Shown: in pieces, positions 16,467-27,400 of the stretch | Position numbering within the stretch: the stretch's first letter is position 1 | Layout of the letters: each line of letters begins with the position of its first letter | Assembly: GCF_000425585.1 (NCBI RefSeq) | Contig: NZ_KE384400.1 | Coordinates: 153,395-217,394 of the forward strand | Source of the DNA: Terrimonas ferruginea DSM 30193 | Lineage (GTDB): Bacteria > Bacteroidota > Bacteroidia > Chitinophagales > Chitinophagaceae | Reading direction: 5' to 3' | Length of the DNA: 64,000 bases | Position numbers and translations under genes: made by a program | Notes under the pieces: generated by a model | Databases searched by the model: none | What the model was told of the DNA's origin: nothing | What the model saw: the letters and a program-made list of their open reading frames with translations, nothing else

Positions 16467-18356
16467 TTATTTGGATGAACGCGATAATTTTTGTTCGTAG
16501 ATGTATTGCAATACTTCGGCTTTCTTATGTTGACCGGCTTTAAAGCGTTTGTTCAGCAGAAGACCGGATCGTTTGCTCCAATCACTCAGTTCCTTTGAAG
16601 AAACCGCGTCATCCGGTTTGGCTTCCCACGCCGGCAGGTAACCGTTGAGCCCTGCAAATTGAATGGCACGGAACTGTGGATGACTGGTGGTAACGTCGCG
16701 GTAATAGATCAGGATTGATTGTTGATTGATGAGTTCTTCCTGGATCGCTTTTACGGGTAATTGCTGTACAGGTATTTTTTTATCGATTTGTTGCGACGCG
16801 GCAACACCCGCGGCCTGTCCGAGCGCCATCCAGCAAGGCTCCATGCGTAAGGTGGCGAGGCCCAGATGCGTAGCAGATGCCGGCACAGGCGCCAGCAGAT
16901 TTGTGATACCAGGCGGAACGATCACGCCATACGGAACAGTATAGGGTGCGGTGGAATAACTTAAAAAACCATCCAGTGCGGTTCTTCCTTTTTCCCGTTT
17001 ACGATTCGCATGGGAATCGATGCCGTAGTGACTGGCCGTAAGGCTTGTTGCATGAACAGGCGGGCGGCTGGTCTTATCAACCGGTGTGGCGTCCGAGGTA
17101 CGGAAGAGATAAAGTCCTTTCATGCGGCGACCTTCGCGCACATATACCTGCCGCGGAAAATTATTGTTGTCGGTAAACTCGTCGGCCGCCAATCCCCATT
17201 GCAGGCATTCGTTGCGAAACCATTCCGGTAATTCAGAATCTGTTTGTCCGAAATACAATAATCCCAGTGTATAATTTTTCAGGCGTTCGGCAAAGCGGTC
17301 GCGCCATTCCCAGGAAGAAGTGGCCCAGGGCCAGTTTTCTTCGGGAAGATCGGTGGACACAAATGCACGGTGCTGATTATTGGCATCTGTTTTTCCGTTT
17401 GGTACGATCACTTTGTTTACCAGGCGTTGCATGCCCTGCGGCCTAAACTTTCCCTCCGGCGGTAATCCCTGGGAGCTGCGCCAACGGTTTGAATCACGTT
17501 GTTCGGTAGACATCTTTGCCCACTCCACACCGGCATGTTCACCGGTACGCACATCGCTGATGATTGAAACATATTCATCACGATTGTAGACGGCAGGTTT
17601 GGGAATAGCAATGCGTTTTGCGGGATCGTTGGTCAGGCACAACCGGTAATTGTAAGCCTGGATGGCGTTGTCGGCAAGATTGGTAGAGCCCGGCTCCTGC
17701 CCTTCGGCTCCCCACAATTTATATACCTGTCCGGCATAAGGTTCGTTGTACTCCGCTATTCCTTCGCGTCCTGTGGCGAAAGGAACGCCTGCTGCTGCGA
17801 TAAGGTCGCCTTCATAGGTAGCGTCGATAAATACCTTACCATGATAAGTTTCGCGTTTATTAGTGGTGCGATTAAAGATATGAATGCTGCGGATGGTTTG
17901 TTTCTCCATCACCAGGTTGGCGGGATCGGCATCGAACTGCCGGCTGGTGAGTACGGTTACCGTTTTGGCTTCGGCGAGCATATCGAGCAGTATTTTTTCA
18001 CCGACAGATGGTTCGAAATGATAACCATTGGTACAGTCTTTTACCTGCTGTGAATTGGCGCCGTAGGTACGGACATAATGGTTTTTGATGCGTGTGATGA
18101 ACTCAAGAAATAATCCACCGGTTGCGCCACGTGTGATCAGATCTGTAGCGCCGAGGCCGTTCGCCACCAAACCACCAGGGTGGGAAGTGCGCTCGAGTAC
18201 CAAAGCTGTTTTGCCGAGCCGTGATGCAGCAATGGCGGCCATGATGCCGGAAGGTGTGCCACTTACTACAATCAGGTCGTATTGTTGTGGCGTGTTCTGC
18301 GCATGCATGGATAATGCGGATGCGAGGAGTGCAAAAAGCAAAATATATTTTCTCAT
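16467..18356 (-). CDS. Exported FAD-dependent oxidoreductase 2
   Basis: 629 aa with a Sec signal (MRKYILLFALLASALSMHAQ). FAD_oxidored core: VSGTPSGIMAAIAAS, GGLVANGLGATD, FIDATYEGDLIAAAGVPFATGREG, YVREGRRMKGLY and ATHLGLATLRMEP. The C-terminal 80 residues (YYRDVTTSHPQFRAIQ..G..) resemble one SLH-like repeat, a weak call. It is the first gene of the downstream PUL unit. A LacI-type operator covers the bases directly before its ATG, and there is no visible Shine-Dalgarno there. Its role is inferred to be oxidation of an exported sugar substrate. Confidence 0.85.
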   Translation of the reverse strand: MRKYILLFALLASALSMHAQNTPQQYDLIVVSGTPSGIMAAIAASRLGKTALVLERTSHPGGLVANGLGATDLITRGATGGLFLEFITRIKNHYVRTYGANSQQVKDCTNGYHFEPSVGEKILLDMLAEAKTVTVLTSRQFDADPANLVMEKQTIRSIHIFNRTTNKRETYHGKVFIDATYEGDLIAAAGVPFATGREGIAEYNEPYAGQVYKLWGAEGQEPGSTNLADNAIQAYNYRLCLTNDPAKRIAIPKPAVYNRDEYVSIISDVRTGEHAGVEWAKMSTEQRDSNRWRSSQGLPPEGKFRPQGMQRLVNKVIVPNGKTDANNQHRAFVSTDLPEENWPWATSSWEWRDRFAERLKNYTLGLLYFGQTDSELPEWFRNECLQWGLAADEFTDNNNFPRQVYVREGRRMKGLYLFRTSDATPVDKTSRPPVHATSLTASHYGIDSHANRKREKGRTALDGFLSYSTAPYTVPYGVIVPPGITNLLAPVPASATHLGLATLRMEPCWMALGQAAGVAASQQIDKKIPVQQLPVKAIQEELINQQSILIYYRDVTTSHPQFRAIQFAGLNGYLPAWEAKPDDAVSSKELSDWSKRSGLLLNKRFKAGQHKKAEVLQYIYEQKLSRSSK

Positions 18357-18358
18357 TA

Positions 18359-18378
18359 TTGCTAATTCGTTTTAGCCA
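18359..18378. promoter_or_regulatory. LacI-type operator 2
   Basis: TTGCTAA-TTCGTT-TTAGCCA, matching the operator before susC in 19 of 20 bases, with the central CG usual for LacI-family sites. It abuts the start codon of FAD oxidoreductase 2 and lies 40 bp after the lacI-family stop. No clear TAnnTTTG box was found beside it. Confidence 0.8.
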
Positions 18379-18417
18379 TTGTTGAAAGAGTTTCTTTTTA
18401 TGTCCTTACCGGCCGTT

Positions 18418-19422
18418 CTATGCAGAATCCCGCCGTACGATGCTTGTCTGGATTTTCACCTGCTTGCGTGCAGATTTTTTTGCCACCCCCATTTCTCCCA
18501 TCAATATTTTCACGGCACCGCGGGCCATCGATTCGATCGGCTGACGGATGGCGGTAATGGCCGGTGTGCAAAGATCAAATACCTCGTTATCATCGAAGCA
18601 GACCACCGCCAGATCATCCGGTACATTCAACTGCAGATTCTTGATGGCCCGCAACCCAAGTATACCTACGTAGTTAGTGGCAAACAGCACCGCTTGGGGC
18701 TTTTCCTTTTCCAGGTAGGCCTGTATCCGTTCTACAGCATCTTCGCGCACCGAACTGTACGGCAGTTCGAGTAGTTGTTTTTTATTTTTGAAAAGTCCGT
18801 GTGCCGTCATTGTTTCCACAAAACCCAGCTTACGTTCTTTCATTTGTATCATATCGAGATCGACGGTCACAAAAGAAATCCGCGTATATTTTTTTTTCAG
18901 CAGAAATTCCACACCACTCACCACACCCTGGTGGTTGTCCACCATTACGTAGGGGCAATCGAGTCCGGGCAGGTAACGGTCGATCTGTACTACGGGAATA
19001 TCCCGTTTCAGCAAAGCCGTCATCCGTTCTTCCATGCTGGCGTCCGGCGTAATGAGGTAGCCATCTACCTGCTGGCGTTGCAGCATGTTGATGAGTTCAT
19101 CTCCTTTACCGGCCATGTTTTCCGTGCTGCAATACACCACGCGGTAACCAAAGCGGCTGGCTTCGTCTTCGATCGTTTTAGCGAGATTGGAGAAAAAGTG
19201 ATTGGCAATGTCCTCCACGATGAGGCCGATAATTTTGGTCTGTCCGGTGCGGAGTGCCACGGCAATATTATTGGGTTGGTATCCCAGTTGTTTGGCTGCT
19301 TCCAATATCCGTTCAGTGAGTTCTTCACTGATGCGCATTTCCCGGCTGCGGCCGTTCAATGCAAATGACACGGTTGTGGGCGATACACCTACCAGTTTTG
19401 CCAGATCTTTCAGAGATGCCAT
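18418..19422 (-). CDS. LacI-family transcriptional regulator
   Basis: 334 aa. The N-terminal helix-turn-helix reads SLKDLAKLVGVSPTTVSFALNG (residues 3-24), followed by the hinge region (LGYQPNNIAVALRTG) and a periplasmic-binding-like effector domain with IIGLIVEDIANHFFS. It probably represses or activates the PUL in response to a sugar. The two 20-bp operators at 27857-27876 and 18359-18378 flank its transcription unit, which supports local control. It lies 8 bp after the GxGYxYP gene, inside the susC operon, so it should autoregulate. Confidence 0.93.
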   Translation of the reverse strand: MASLKDLAKLVGVSPTTVSFALNGRSREMRISEELTERILEAAKQLGYQPNNIAVALRTGQTKIIGLIVEDIANHFFSNLAKTIEDEASRFGYRVVYCSTENMAGKGDELINMLQRQQVDGYLITPDASMEERMTALLKRDIPVVQIDRYLPGLDCPYVMVDNHQGVVSGVEFLLKKKYTRISFVTVDLDMIQMKERKLGFVETMTAHGLFKNKKQLLELPYSSVREDAVERIQAYLEKEKPQAVLFATNYVGILGLRAIKNLQLNVPDDLAVVCFDDNEVFDLCTPAITAIRQPIESMARGAVKILMGEMGVAKKSARKQVKIQTSIVRRDSA

Positions 19423-19430
19423 ACTCGTTT

Positions 19431-21119
19431 TTACAATTTCTCTTTGATTACTTTCTGTGTCTGCTCCGGGTTATGTTCCATTCGGATGCGCCACAACAAT
19501 TCCTCAATATTAACTACAGTTGCCGTGTTATCCAATTTATCCACGCACCACTTAACGGGTTCCGCTCCTCTTGTGGCGGGCGGGGTTGCGTCTTTGCTGA
19601 ATTTCGACCAGGCATGCACGATTGTCCAGTCGAAGCGTATTTTCTTATCTTCCGGTTGATTGATCAACGATGCAACAGTTGCCGGATCGCCCGAGCCTTT
19701 CTTTGTAAGATTGGCCCATAGCTGGTAATGCGCGGTAACGACCGGTATCTCTACCCCTTTTTTATTTTTTACCCAATATATTTTACCCTGGCCGCCATTG
19801 TATGGCGAATACTGCACGGCGATCATCCCGGTAAGTCCTTCTATCTCCTCCGCATACAATTGATAAGCGCGCTGTGCATCTTTGCTGTTCACATTTTTAC
19901 AAATAAAACCAAATACCGTGGTACCTGTGCTTTTCATGCGGCTATTTATCCTTGCCGCATATTCCCGCAACAGGCTGTCGCGGCCAGGCCGGTCAATCGC
20001 AAACAGATCCGGATAATAATAACCGCCTCCGTATTCTACTACAGTTGAATGCGGTTGTTGCGTTCTTCTCAGCTCTTCATACACATCCGGCGCCGCTTGT
20101 GTAAGATTCAATACACAGGAGGTAAACGACAACCGGGTTGATGATACAGTCGGATTGGACCAATATTCTTTGTCATCGAGAAAATGTCCCATTGTCCACT
20201 GCATGTTGTCACCGTCGCTCATCACAAAGGAATGAAACCGGCCGGTATCTTTCCAGTTAATTGTGGCAGGATCCAATTTGACCAGTTGCTTTGGTGTAAA
20301 CTTATCCGCATCAATTGAAAGCACCGCGAGATTCATGCACCAGTCGGATGCGGTATTGATCAACCCTTCGCGCGTGCAGGGAGCAATTTGTTTGAATTCA
20401 TCGCCTTTGTTCCAGCCAATAACCGGTGAAAGCGGGCGGATCCGTTTGAGGACACGGTTAAATAAACTGTCCACACCATAGTATACCATAGCGCGATGCG
20501 CAATGGCATAATCGCGGTTGTTGGGATAGCCCGGTTGCGCAATGACGATCAGTGAATCATTCAGCCGGGGCGACAACTGATCATACAGGCTGTCTGTCCA
20601 GTTGAGTTTGCGCGCATCCTGTAATAGGGAAAGACCCGCTGCTTTTGCTTTTGCTTCCTGTTTTACATCGATCAATACGCCGTGCAGCAAAGAAGCATAT
20701 ACGGTAGCCACGTTGATATGATTATCCGCCTGCTGGATATCATACAAAATATACCCTTGCACGATTCCCTGTTTGCGGAATCGTTTCACCAGATCCCAGG
20801 TAGACAGCGAAGCCGTTTGTTTAAGGCCGGTACGCTTCAGCAGTTGCCGATAATAGGTTTCATACAGACCCCGTTCATGTTTTATCCATACGGCTTCTCC
20901 TTTTTTGCCTTCGTTGAGCGATAGCGCGGCGAGGCCCGCCAATGACTGCGCCAGGTTCATATCACGCACATGTCCGGCCGGTTCACATACCACGATGGCA
21001 CGCGGCTTTGCCTGCACAGGCCACCATGTATCAATCTGTTGCTGCGCATTTGTTGCAATACCTGTAAAAAGGTACACGCTTAACAACAGTGTATGAAGAA
21101 AAAGCTGTTGCGATCTCAT
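19431..21119 (-). CDS. GxGYxYP-family exported protein, putative glycoside hydrolase
   Basis: 562 aa with a Sec signal (cut near TNAQQQ). The family-defining motif appears as [11 protein letters not shown] near residue 365, preceded by the conserved [11 protein letters not shown] acidic segment. The N-terminal domain (about 30-240) contains a WVP-like start and the C-terminal half carries the signature. Family members are annotated as putative glycoside hydrolases without firm activity data that I know of. The start overlaps the FAD oxidoreductase 3 stop as ATGA (21116-21119), which indicates coupled translation. Confidence 0.85.
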   Translation of the reverse strand: MRSQQLFLHTLLLSVYLFTGIATNAQQQIDTWWPVQAKPRAIVVCEPAGHVRDMNLAQSLAGLAALSLNEGKKGEAVWIKHERGLYETYYRQLLKRTGLKQTASLSTWDLVKRFRKQGIVQGYILYDIQQADNHINVATVYASLLHGVLIDVKQEAKAKAAGLSLLQDARKLNWTDSLYDQLSPRLNDSLIVIAQPGYPNNRDYAIAHRAMVYYGVDSLFNRVLKRIRPLSPVIGWNKGDEFKQIAPCTREGLINTASDWCMNLAVLSIDADKFTPKQLVKLDPATINWKDTGRFHSFVMSDGDNMQWTMGHFLDDKEYWSNPTVSSTRLSFTSCVLNLTQAAPDVYEELRRTQQPHSTVVEYGGGYYYPDLFAIDRPGRDSLLREYAARINSRMKSTGTTVFGFICKNVNSKDAQRAYQLYAEEIEGLTGMIAVQYSPYNGGQGKIYWVKNKKGVEIPVVTAHYQLWANLTKKGSGDPATVASLINQPEDKKIRFDWTIVHAWSKFSKDATPPATRGAEPVKWCVDKLDNTATVVNIEELLWRIRMEHNPEQTQKVIKEKL

Positions 21120-22741
21120 TTGCGCTTTTTAGGTTTTTCCAGGTCTTCCAATGTTTTGAGATCCGATTCCAGGTTTGCACCATATTTGAGTAATAATTGC
21201 CCTAATGCTTTTGCATCCACCTCCTGCACGGCTTTCTTTTCTTTAATAGCCATGGCTGCCGCAGCACCGGCCGCTTCGCCCATGATCATGTACTGCGGTT
21301 CCATACGGAGGCTGGAATACACCACATGGCTGGTGGATACGCAAACCGTTACCAGCAGGTTCGATATTTCTTTGCGCTTTGGTGTAAGAATCCGGTAGGG
21401 AATCTGGTAAGGGATATGTTTCATGCGCTCCTGTTCGGTGCGTTGCACACCTCCTTCATATTTAAGAATGCCTTTCTCATCGGCATAAGCCTGCACCCGA
21501 TGCACATCCAGGCCGTAAGAACCGAGACCAACAGGATCGGGTTTCTGCATATCGGAAACCACGTCTTTTTGAATCATGACAAAATCTCCGCGCATGCGGC
21601 GTGCTTCGCGCACATACAACTCATAAGGCCAGTTGTTGTTGTCGGTAAATTCATCCTTCGACAACCCCCAATTGCTTACATAAGCTCTGAATGCATCGGG
21701 CAGGCGCGGATCATTGGCTAAAAAATAAATATAACCAGCTACATAGTCGATATGATCCTGCCATATTTCCGCACGCCGTTTGTAAGAGCCATCCGGGTAA
21801 TCCCAGTTGCCGCCTACATAGTCAGCAATATTGAGGTCTGTTTTATCATTCGGAATTTTGCCGCTGATCGAAAATATCTGTTCGGCTGCTTTCTCCGCTC
21901 CTACCCGGTTGATCGTTTCCATCGTGCTGCGAAACAAATCGAGGTAGCGCGCGGGATCATAGCCGGCCGGTTTGCGGAAAGCCACCTGGTTGTTTTTGTT
22001 GCTCGTCAGTGAAAGACGGAAATTATAAGCCTGTGTTTTTTTATCGCCGTCGCCTATGGCTCCTGGTGATTTGGGTAATACATTCGGTAAAAGTTTTCCC
22101 TGCTCGTCATAGGCGCTGTGTCTTCCGTATCCTTCACGGATGCCCGCCGAATATTCATTGAAATCTTTCTGTGCTTCACGGCCCACGATGTAAGACACAC
22201 CGGCAAAAGCCATGAGATCACCTTCATAACTGGCATCAATAAAAACTTTTCCGGCAAAAGCAGCACCGTTCTCCATCACGATCTCGGTGATCCGTCCGTT
22301 TTTCTTTTTTACACCACCCTTTTCTTTCAAACGGTGTTGATAGAATACCTGTATATTATTTTCTTTGATCAGATCGTTGAGGATCTTTTCGGCTACGTGC
22401 GGCTCAGGAAACCAGTACATGGTGTCTTTGTCTTTTCGGTAGATAGCGCTGGTGCGCACATATAATTCTTTCGCCAATCCACCGATCACCTCTCTCCGAC
22501 CAATGTCAGTGCGGGACAAACCACCGGTTACCATTCCGCCGATATGATTTTTGGGTTCAAGAATCGCTACACGCTGGCCTTCACGCGCCGCACTCACGGC
22601 AGCCATTACGCCGGAGGCGGTACCGCCGTAGATCACTACATCAAATTCTGCCGGAGGATTGCCTGCGCGGCCGGCAACAGCTACAAGGACTAATATCGGT
22701 AAAAGAAAAAATCGTGACACAGATCGGAATATGTTTTGCAT
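21116..22741 (-). CDS. Exported FAD-dependent oxidoreductase 3
   Basis: 541 aa with a signal peptide ending near GRAGNPP. It carries the same FAD_oxidored blocks as the other two PUL enzymes: [67 protein letters not shown] and [13 protein letters not shown]. It is the shortest of the three and lacks any C-terminal extra domain; a basic tail (EKPKKRK) ends it. It lies 27 bp after susD and overlaps the GxGYxYP gene by 4 bp. The substrate is unknown. Confidence 0.87.
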   Translation of the reverse strand: MQNIFRSVSRFFLLPILVLVAVAGRAGNPPAEFDVVIYGGTASGVMAAVSAAREGQRVAILEPKNHIGGMVTGGLSRTDIGRREVIGGLAKELYVRTSAIYRKDKDTMYWFPEPHVAEKILNDLIKENNIQVFYQHRLKEKGGVKKKNGRITEIVMENGAAFAGKVFIDASYEGDLMAFAGVSYIVGREAQKDFNEYSAGIREGYGRHSAYDEQGKLLPNVLPKSPGAIGDGDKKTQAYNFRLSLTSNKNNQVAFRKPAGYDPARYLDLFRSTMETINRVGAEKAAEQIFSISGKIPNDKTDLNIADYVGGNWDYPDGSYKRRAEIWQDHIDYVAGYIYFLANDPRLPDAFRAYVSNWGLSKDEFTDNNNWPYELYVREARRMRGDFVMIQKDVVSDMQKPDPVGLGSYGLDVHRVQAYADEKGILKYEGGVQRTEQERMKHIPYQIPYRILTPKRKEISNLLVTVCVSTSHVVYSSLRMEPQYMIMGEAAGAAAAMAIKEKKAVQEVDAKALGQLLLKYGANLESDLKTLEDLEKPKKRK

Positions 22742-22768
22742 AATCAGGATTTATAACCGGTTATTGTT

Positions 22769-24469
22769 TTAATAATTCGGGTTCTGTTTGAATTCAGCTT
22801 TGTTGGTGGAAAGATCCAGTTCCGACTGCGGGATCGGGAACAGGTAATGTTTACTGGCATTGAAACTGGTACTCGTGTTAACGATTGTGGTAAAAGAAGC
22901 CGACCGTGTCAGTTCGAGGAAATACTCAAATTTTCCTGTACGCGCCAGGTCATACCAGCGTTGGAATTCGAAACAAAGTTCACGTGCCCTTTCCATTAAA
23001 ATTTCATTGATGTTGATATCCGAAGCCACATAGTTTTTAAAGGTCGGCGTGGCTGATTCGGGAATAGGATTGCCGCCGGCATCCAGTCCACGGGCGCGCT
23101 GACGCACACGGTTGATGGCATCGAGACCTTCCTGCGAAATGGTACCGTTCTTCTTATAGTCGGCTTCGGCAAACATGAGCAGTACATCGGCAAACCGCAG
23201 TACGATCACGTTGTTCGGTGCATTGGAATACAGGTAAGGAGAAGTTTCCCTCCAGGAATTACCCCAACGGTATTTCGTCACGCCGCAACGTCCGAGCACG
23301 GTCTGGTTGTAACTGTCGGGTGAAAAAGTGGTACCCCAGATAAAAGTGAGCGTGGAAGGAACATTGTTCACCACGTTAACCAGCGAATCGCTGAGATTCC
23401 ATACCCGGCGTTTGTCATAATCAACCGAGCGGACCGTAGGTTTATAATATTTGTAAAACTTGGGGACGTATACCAGGTTGCACTGACCGATCAGCGAATT
23501 GGTATAATAGGCAGGATTACCGTTGATACTGCCGCTGGCGATCATGCCATACTCTTTTGTCCATTGCGTACCATAAGGTACTACTGTGCTGAACTGCAGC
23601 TCGAAGATCGATTCCGCGTTGACGTTCTTGTTCTCGATCTTGAACACATCGCCATATACAGGCAGCAGGGCAGCTCCGCTGTTATCTTTCACATCTTTCA
23701 AAGTCGTCCAGGCCAGTGAATACAATTCATTGGTGGTTTGGGTTATGCCCGCATAGCCCGGAACTTTTGCCGCTTCTTTCGAAGAAGCCATGGTAAGGTA
23801 TACTTTTCCCAACAGGGATTGGGCGGCCCAATGATTGGCATGTCCGTTGTTTGTTTTCTGTCTTGTAAGCACACCGGTTTCGGTTGTGTATTGCAGGTCG
23901 GCCACAATAAAATCATATACCTCCGCTATCGGCCGGCGCGGCAAGCCATAATCAAATGCACCGGTGATCGGTTCATCGATAATGGGTAATTCGCCGAAGG
24001 CCTGCACCAGGCGGAAATAAACATAGGCGCGCAGGAAACGGGCCTCACCGATGATCGTCTTGCGGTCTGCATCGCTGATGCTGGTCACTTTGTTCGCCGC
24101 GGCAATGATGGCGTTGGCGCGTGCGGCTATTTGAAAATGGCGGGTCCAGTACTCATAGATAGCGCCCTCACTGGGCGTAAACGTGTGACGGTCGAAATTG
24201 TATCGAACGCCGCTCGTGCCTTTGAACATCCCCTCATCGGTTCCAAGTTCGGTCATGAAAAGAGGTGTATTGGTATAAACGCCAAACAGATCTTTTACTG
24301 ATGAATACATACCGACTACACCGGCATCAAGCGTGGTTTTATTCACGAAGAAATTATCGGCCGTATACTGTGTTTCCGGTTTTTCTTCCAGGAATTTGCT
24401 ACAGGAAACCGTACCCATCAGCAACATACCTAATGCGGGAAGAAGCGGATATTTTTTAAAATGTTTCAT
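22769..24469 (-). CDS. SusD-like outer-membrane glycan-binding lipoprotein
   Basis: 566 aa from the ATG at 24469; an ATG two codons earlier is equally possible. The lipobox is TVSC (Cys23), followed by SKFLEEKPET. It has the SusD pattern of TPR-like helices: FLRAYVYFRLVQAFGELPI, NHWAAQSLLGKVYLT, and the C-terminal RVRQRARGLD..ELCFEFQRWYDLARTG and LFPIPQSELD. SusD proteins cap the SusC channel and bind the oligosaccharide at the cell surface. It lies 16 bp after the susC-like gene. Confidence 0.95.
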   Translation of the reverse strand: MKHFKKYPLLPALGMLLMGTVSCSKFLEEKPETQYTADNFFVNKTTLDAGVVGMYSSVKDLFGVYTNTPLFMTELGTDEGMFKGTSGVRYNFDRHTFTPSEGAIYEYWTRHFQIAARANAIIAAANKVTSISDADRKTIIGEARFLRAYVYFRLVQAFGELPIIDEPITGAFDYGLPRRPIAEVYDFIVADLQYTTETGVLTRQKTNNGHANHWAAQSLLGKVYLTMASSKEAAKVPGYAGITQTTNELYSLAWTTLKDVKDNSGAALLPVYGDVFKIENKNVNAESIFELQFSTVVPYGTQWTKEYGMIASGSINGNPAYYTNSLIGQCNLVYVPKFYKYYKPTVRSVDYDKRRVWNLSDSLVNVVNNVPSTLTFIWGTTFSPDSYNQTVLGRCGVTKYRWGNSWRETSPYLYSNAPNNVIVLRFADVLLMFAEADYKKNGTISQEGLDAINRVRQRARGLDAGGNPIPESATPTFKNYVASDININEILMERARELCFEFQRWYDLARTGKFEYFLELTRSASFTTIVNTSTSFNASKHYLFPIPQSELDLSTNKAEFKQNPNY

Positions 24470-24491
24470 ATGCATCCGGTTTTTAGCAATG

Positions 24492-27400
24492 TTAGAATTG
24501 AAGTTTAAGTCCCACTGAATACACTTTGGAGCGCGGATAGGACGAGAAGTCGAGCGAAGGCATCAGGTCTCCAAAGCCTCCCTGGCGTGTGTTCACTTCG
24601 GGATCGTAGCCGGAGTAATTGGTTGCGATCAGCAGGTTCTTACCACTTACGAATAAGCCGAGTGAAGTGGCGCCGATGCGTTTCAGCGGCTTGCCGGTGA
24701 TCGTATAGGAAAGTGTAACATCGGCCAGCCGGATATACGAAGCGTCTTCGATCCAGTCGGACAGCATCAGCAGTTCGCCGGGGCCGCCGGGCATGCGGTA
24801 TTTATTGTTGGGATTACCTGCTTCTACCTGCGCGCCGGTAGTCATGTCGTACAGCGGTGGTCTCCATGAATCAGCCAGCACGGCGCTCATGTTGGTAGGG
24901 TTACGTCCCTGCTCTAATGTTACGCGGTTGGCATTGTATACTTTATTGCCATAGCTGTATTGAATCACCATGTTCAGGTTAAAACCCATGTACCCTATAC
25001 TATTGGTAAAACCACCGGTGAACAAGGGTTGTCCCAAACCAAGTATCACACGGTCGTCGGCATTGATGATGCCATCGCCATTCTGATCGATGAAGCGGCG
25101 CGTACCCGGACGCACATCTGCCACAGGCTGGCCGTTGATAGAAGTAAGTCCTGATGACATGATCTCTTCACGTGTCTGGTAAATACCATCGGTTTTGTAA
25201 CCATACCATTGTCCGATGGGCTGACCATTGCGGATGATGGCGGATGTACCCACACCGGATACCACACCCGGATCGATGCCGAGTTCTGCGCCAATCTCTA
25301 TGGCTTTGGAACGGTTGACACCAATATTCGCATCCACCGACCAGTTGAAGAATTTTTTACGGAGAATAATAGCCCCGATATTCATTTCCACACCGCTGTT
25401 CTGAATAGAACCAAGATTGGTCCAGGTAGAACGGAATCCTGTATAACCGGGTGTTACTTTTTGAATCAACAGATCTTTTGTGCGTTTGAGATAACCTTCA
25501 ATGGTAATGCTGATCTTGTCTTCAAACAAACCGAGGTCGAGACCGAGGTTGGTTTGGGTGGTAGTTTCCCATTTGAGGGAAAGGTTCTCCGGTCTTTCCA
25601 CCACCACACCGTAATTCGGCGTATTGCCATTCATGGGTGAAAAATAAGTACCGATGGTTGACAAGGTCAGGTAAGAAGGAATGGCGGTATTGCCGCTCTG
25701 ACCGATGGTAGCGCGAAGCTTCAGGTTTGAAACTGTTTTTGAACTGCGGAGAAAATTCTCATCCGATATACGCCAGGCAAATGCTCCCGAAGGGAAGTAT
25801 CCCCATTTGTTGGTGCGGCTGAAACGCGAAGAGCCATCGGCGCGGAAGGTAACAGTAAACAAATACCGTCCTTTGTAACTGTATTCACCACGGGCAAGGA
25901 AAGAGGCCATCGACCATTTGGTGATGTTGTACGTAGGAATGATGGGAACGGTACCGTTCTGCAAACCGTATACGCCTAAAACCTCTACATCATAGTTTTG
26001 GTTCTCGGCAGTTATCTGGTTGACTTTGCTTGTTTCAAAAATGGCACCGGCAGTACCGTTGAACTGATGATCTCTTCCGATGCGGCCCCTGTAGTAAAGC
26101 AGGTTTTCATTCATAAAGCGGTTGCTGGTGGCGCGTGACAGCACCGCGCGGCCATTGAAGCGTGAACCTGCTGAAGTGAACTTCGGATAATAAGCATCGT
26201 TGTTGGTACCGATGGTAGTATAGTTACCGCTGACGCGGAAAGTGAAATTGTTGGTGATATTCCAGTCGATGGCGATACGCGTGATCCAGTCGCTGGTCTG
26301 GCGGGTATTGGTCACGTGTTTCGCCAATGTGTAAGGGTTGTTGCTGATGTAGCCGTCCACGTCTTCATTATCTTCCACGTCCGTTTGCGTAAGCGGATTG
26401 ACGGGAGGTTTGGCAAGCATGCTTGCTACAACGGCATTGGAAGAAATACCGCCGTTGAATGAACCGGCAATATAACCGTCAGTGACGGTACGGCTTGCCG
26501 CAATATTGCTGGTAAGCGTAACTACTTTCGAAAGTTTTTGCTGCAGGTTGAAACGTCCGTTGTAACGTTTATAATTACTGAAGATCACCAATCCTCCCTG
26601 ATCGAGATAACCGCCCAGGAAAGAGAACTTGGTATCTTTTGAGCCACCTGTTACACCCACGCGGTATTCCTGTACCATGCTGTTCTGGAACATGGCGCCC
26701 TGCCAGTCGGTGTTCACAGAATCGGGGCTGTTGTATTTATCCCAATCATGGTAAGTAGCATCGAGCGCCACGCCCCAGAAACCGCCGGGTGTGCCAAAAG
26801 GTGTATCGCGGAAATAAGTCAATCCGCCCTGGGTAGTTGCAGGAATATCCGGATTGGCAGTACTGGGCGGAGAATAAACGTAGGAAGAAGCGAGGTAGCG
26901 CGCGCGGGCATACTGACTTGAATTCATCAGGTCATACATCTTACCGGGACGCTGGAAGGCAACGTTGGTGTAAAGGTCGACACGTGTTTTACCGGCCTTT
27001 CCCATTTTTGTGGTAACAAGGATTACACCGTTTGCTCCGCGTGCTCCATACATAGCGGTACCCGAAGCGTCTTTAAGAATTTCTACGGATTCGATGTCAC
27101 CCGGGCTGAGGGTATTGATATCGTCCTGCAGTACGCCGTCCACTACAAAAAGCGGGGCGCTGCTGGCACTGATGGAACTCGCACCGCGAATGCGGATCGT
27201 GTTTTCAGAACCCGGTGTACCATCGTTCTGAATGATCTGTACACCGGCCGCTTTGCCTTTCATGGCATCTGCCAGGGAAAACAACGTACGGTCCGTTAAG
27301 GCGTCTTTGGAAATGGATGAAACCGAAGCGGTGAGGTCTTTTCTTTTGGTAGAATTGTAACCGATGATCACTACATCATCAAGATCGCCGGGTTTGACGG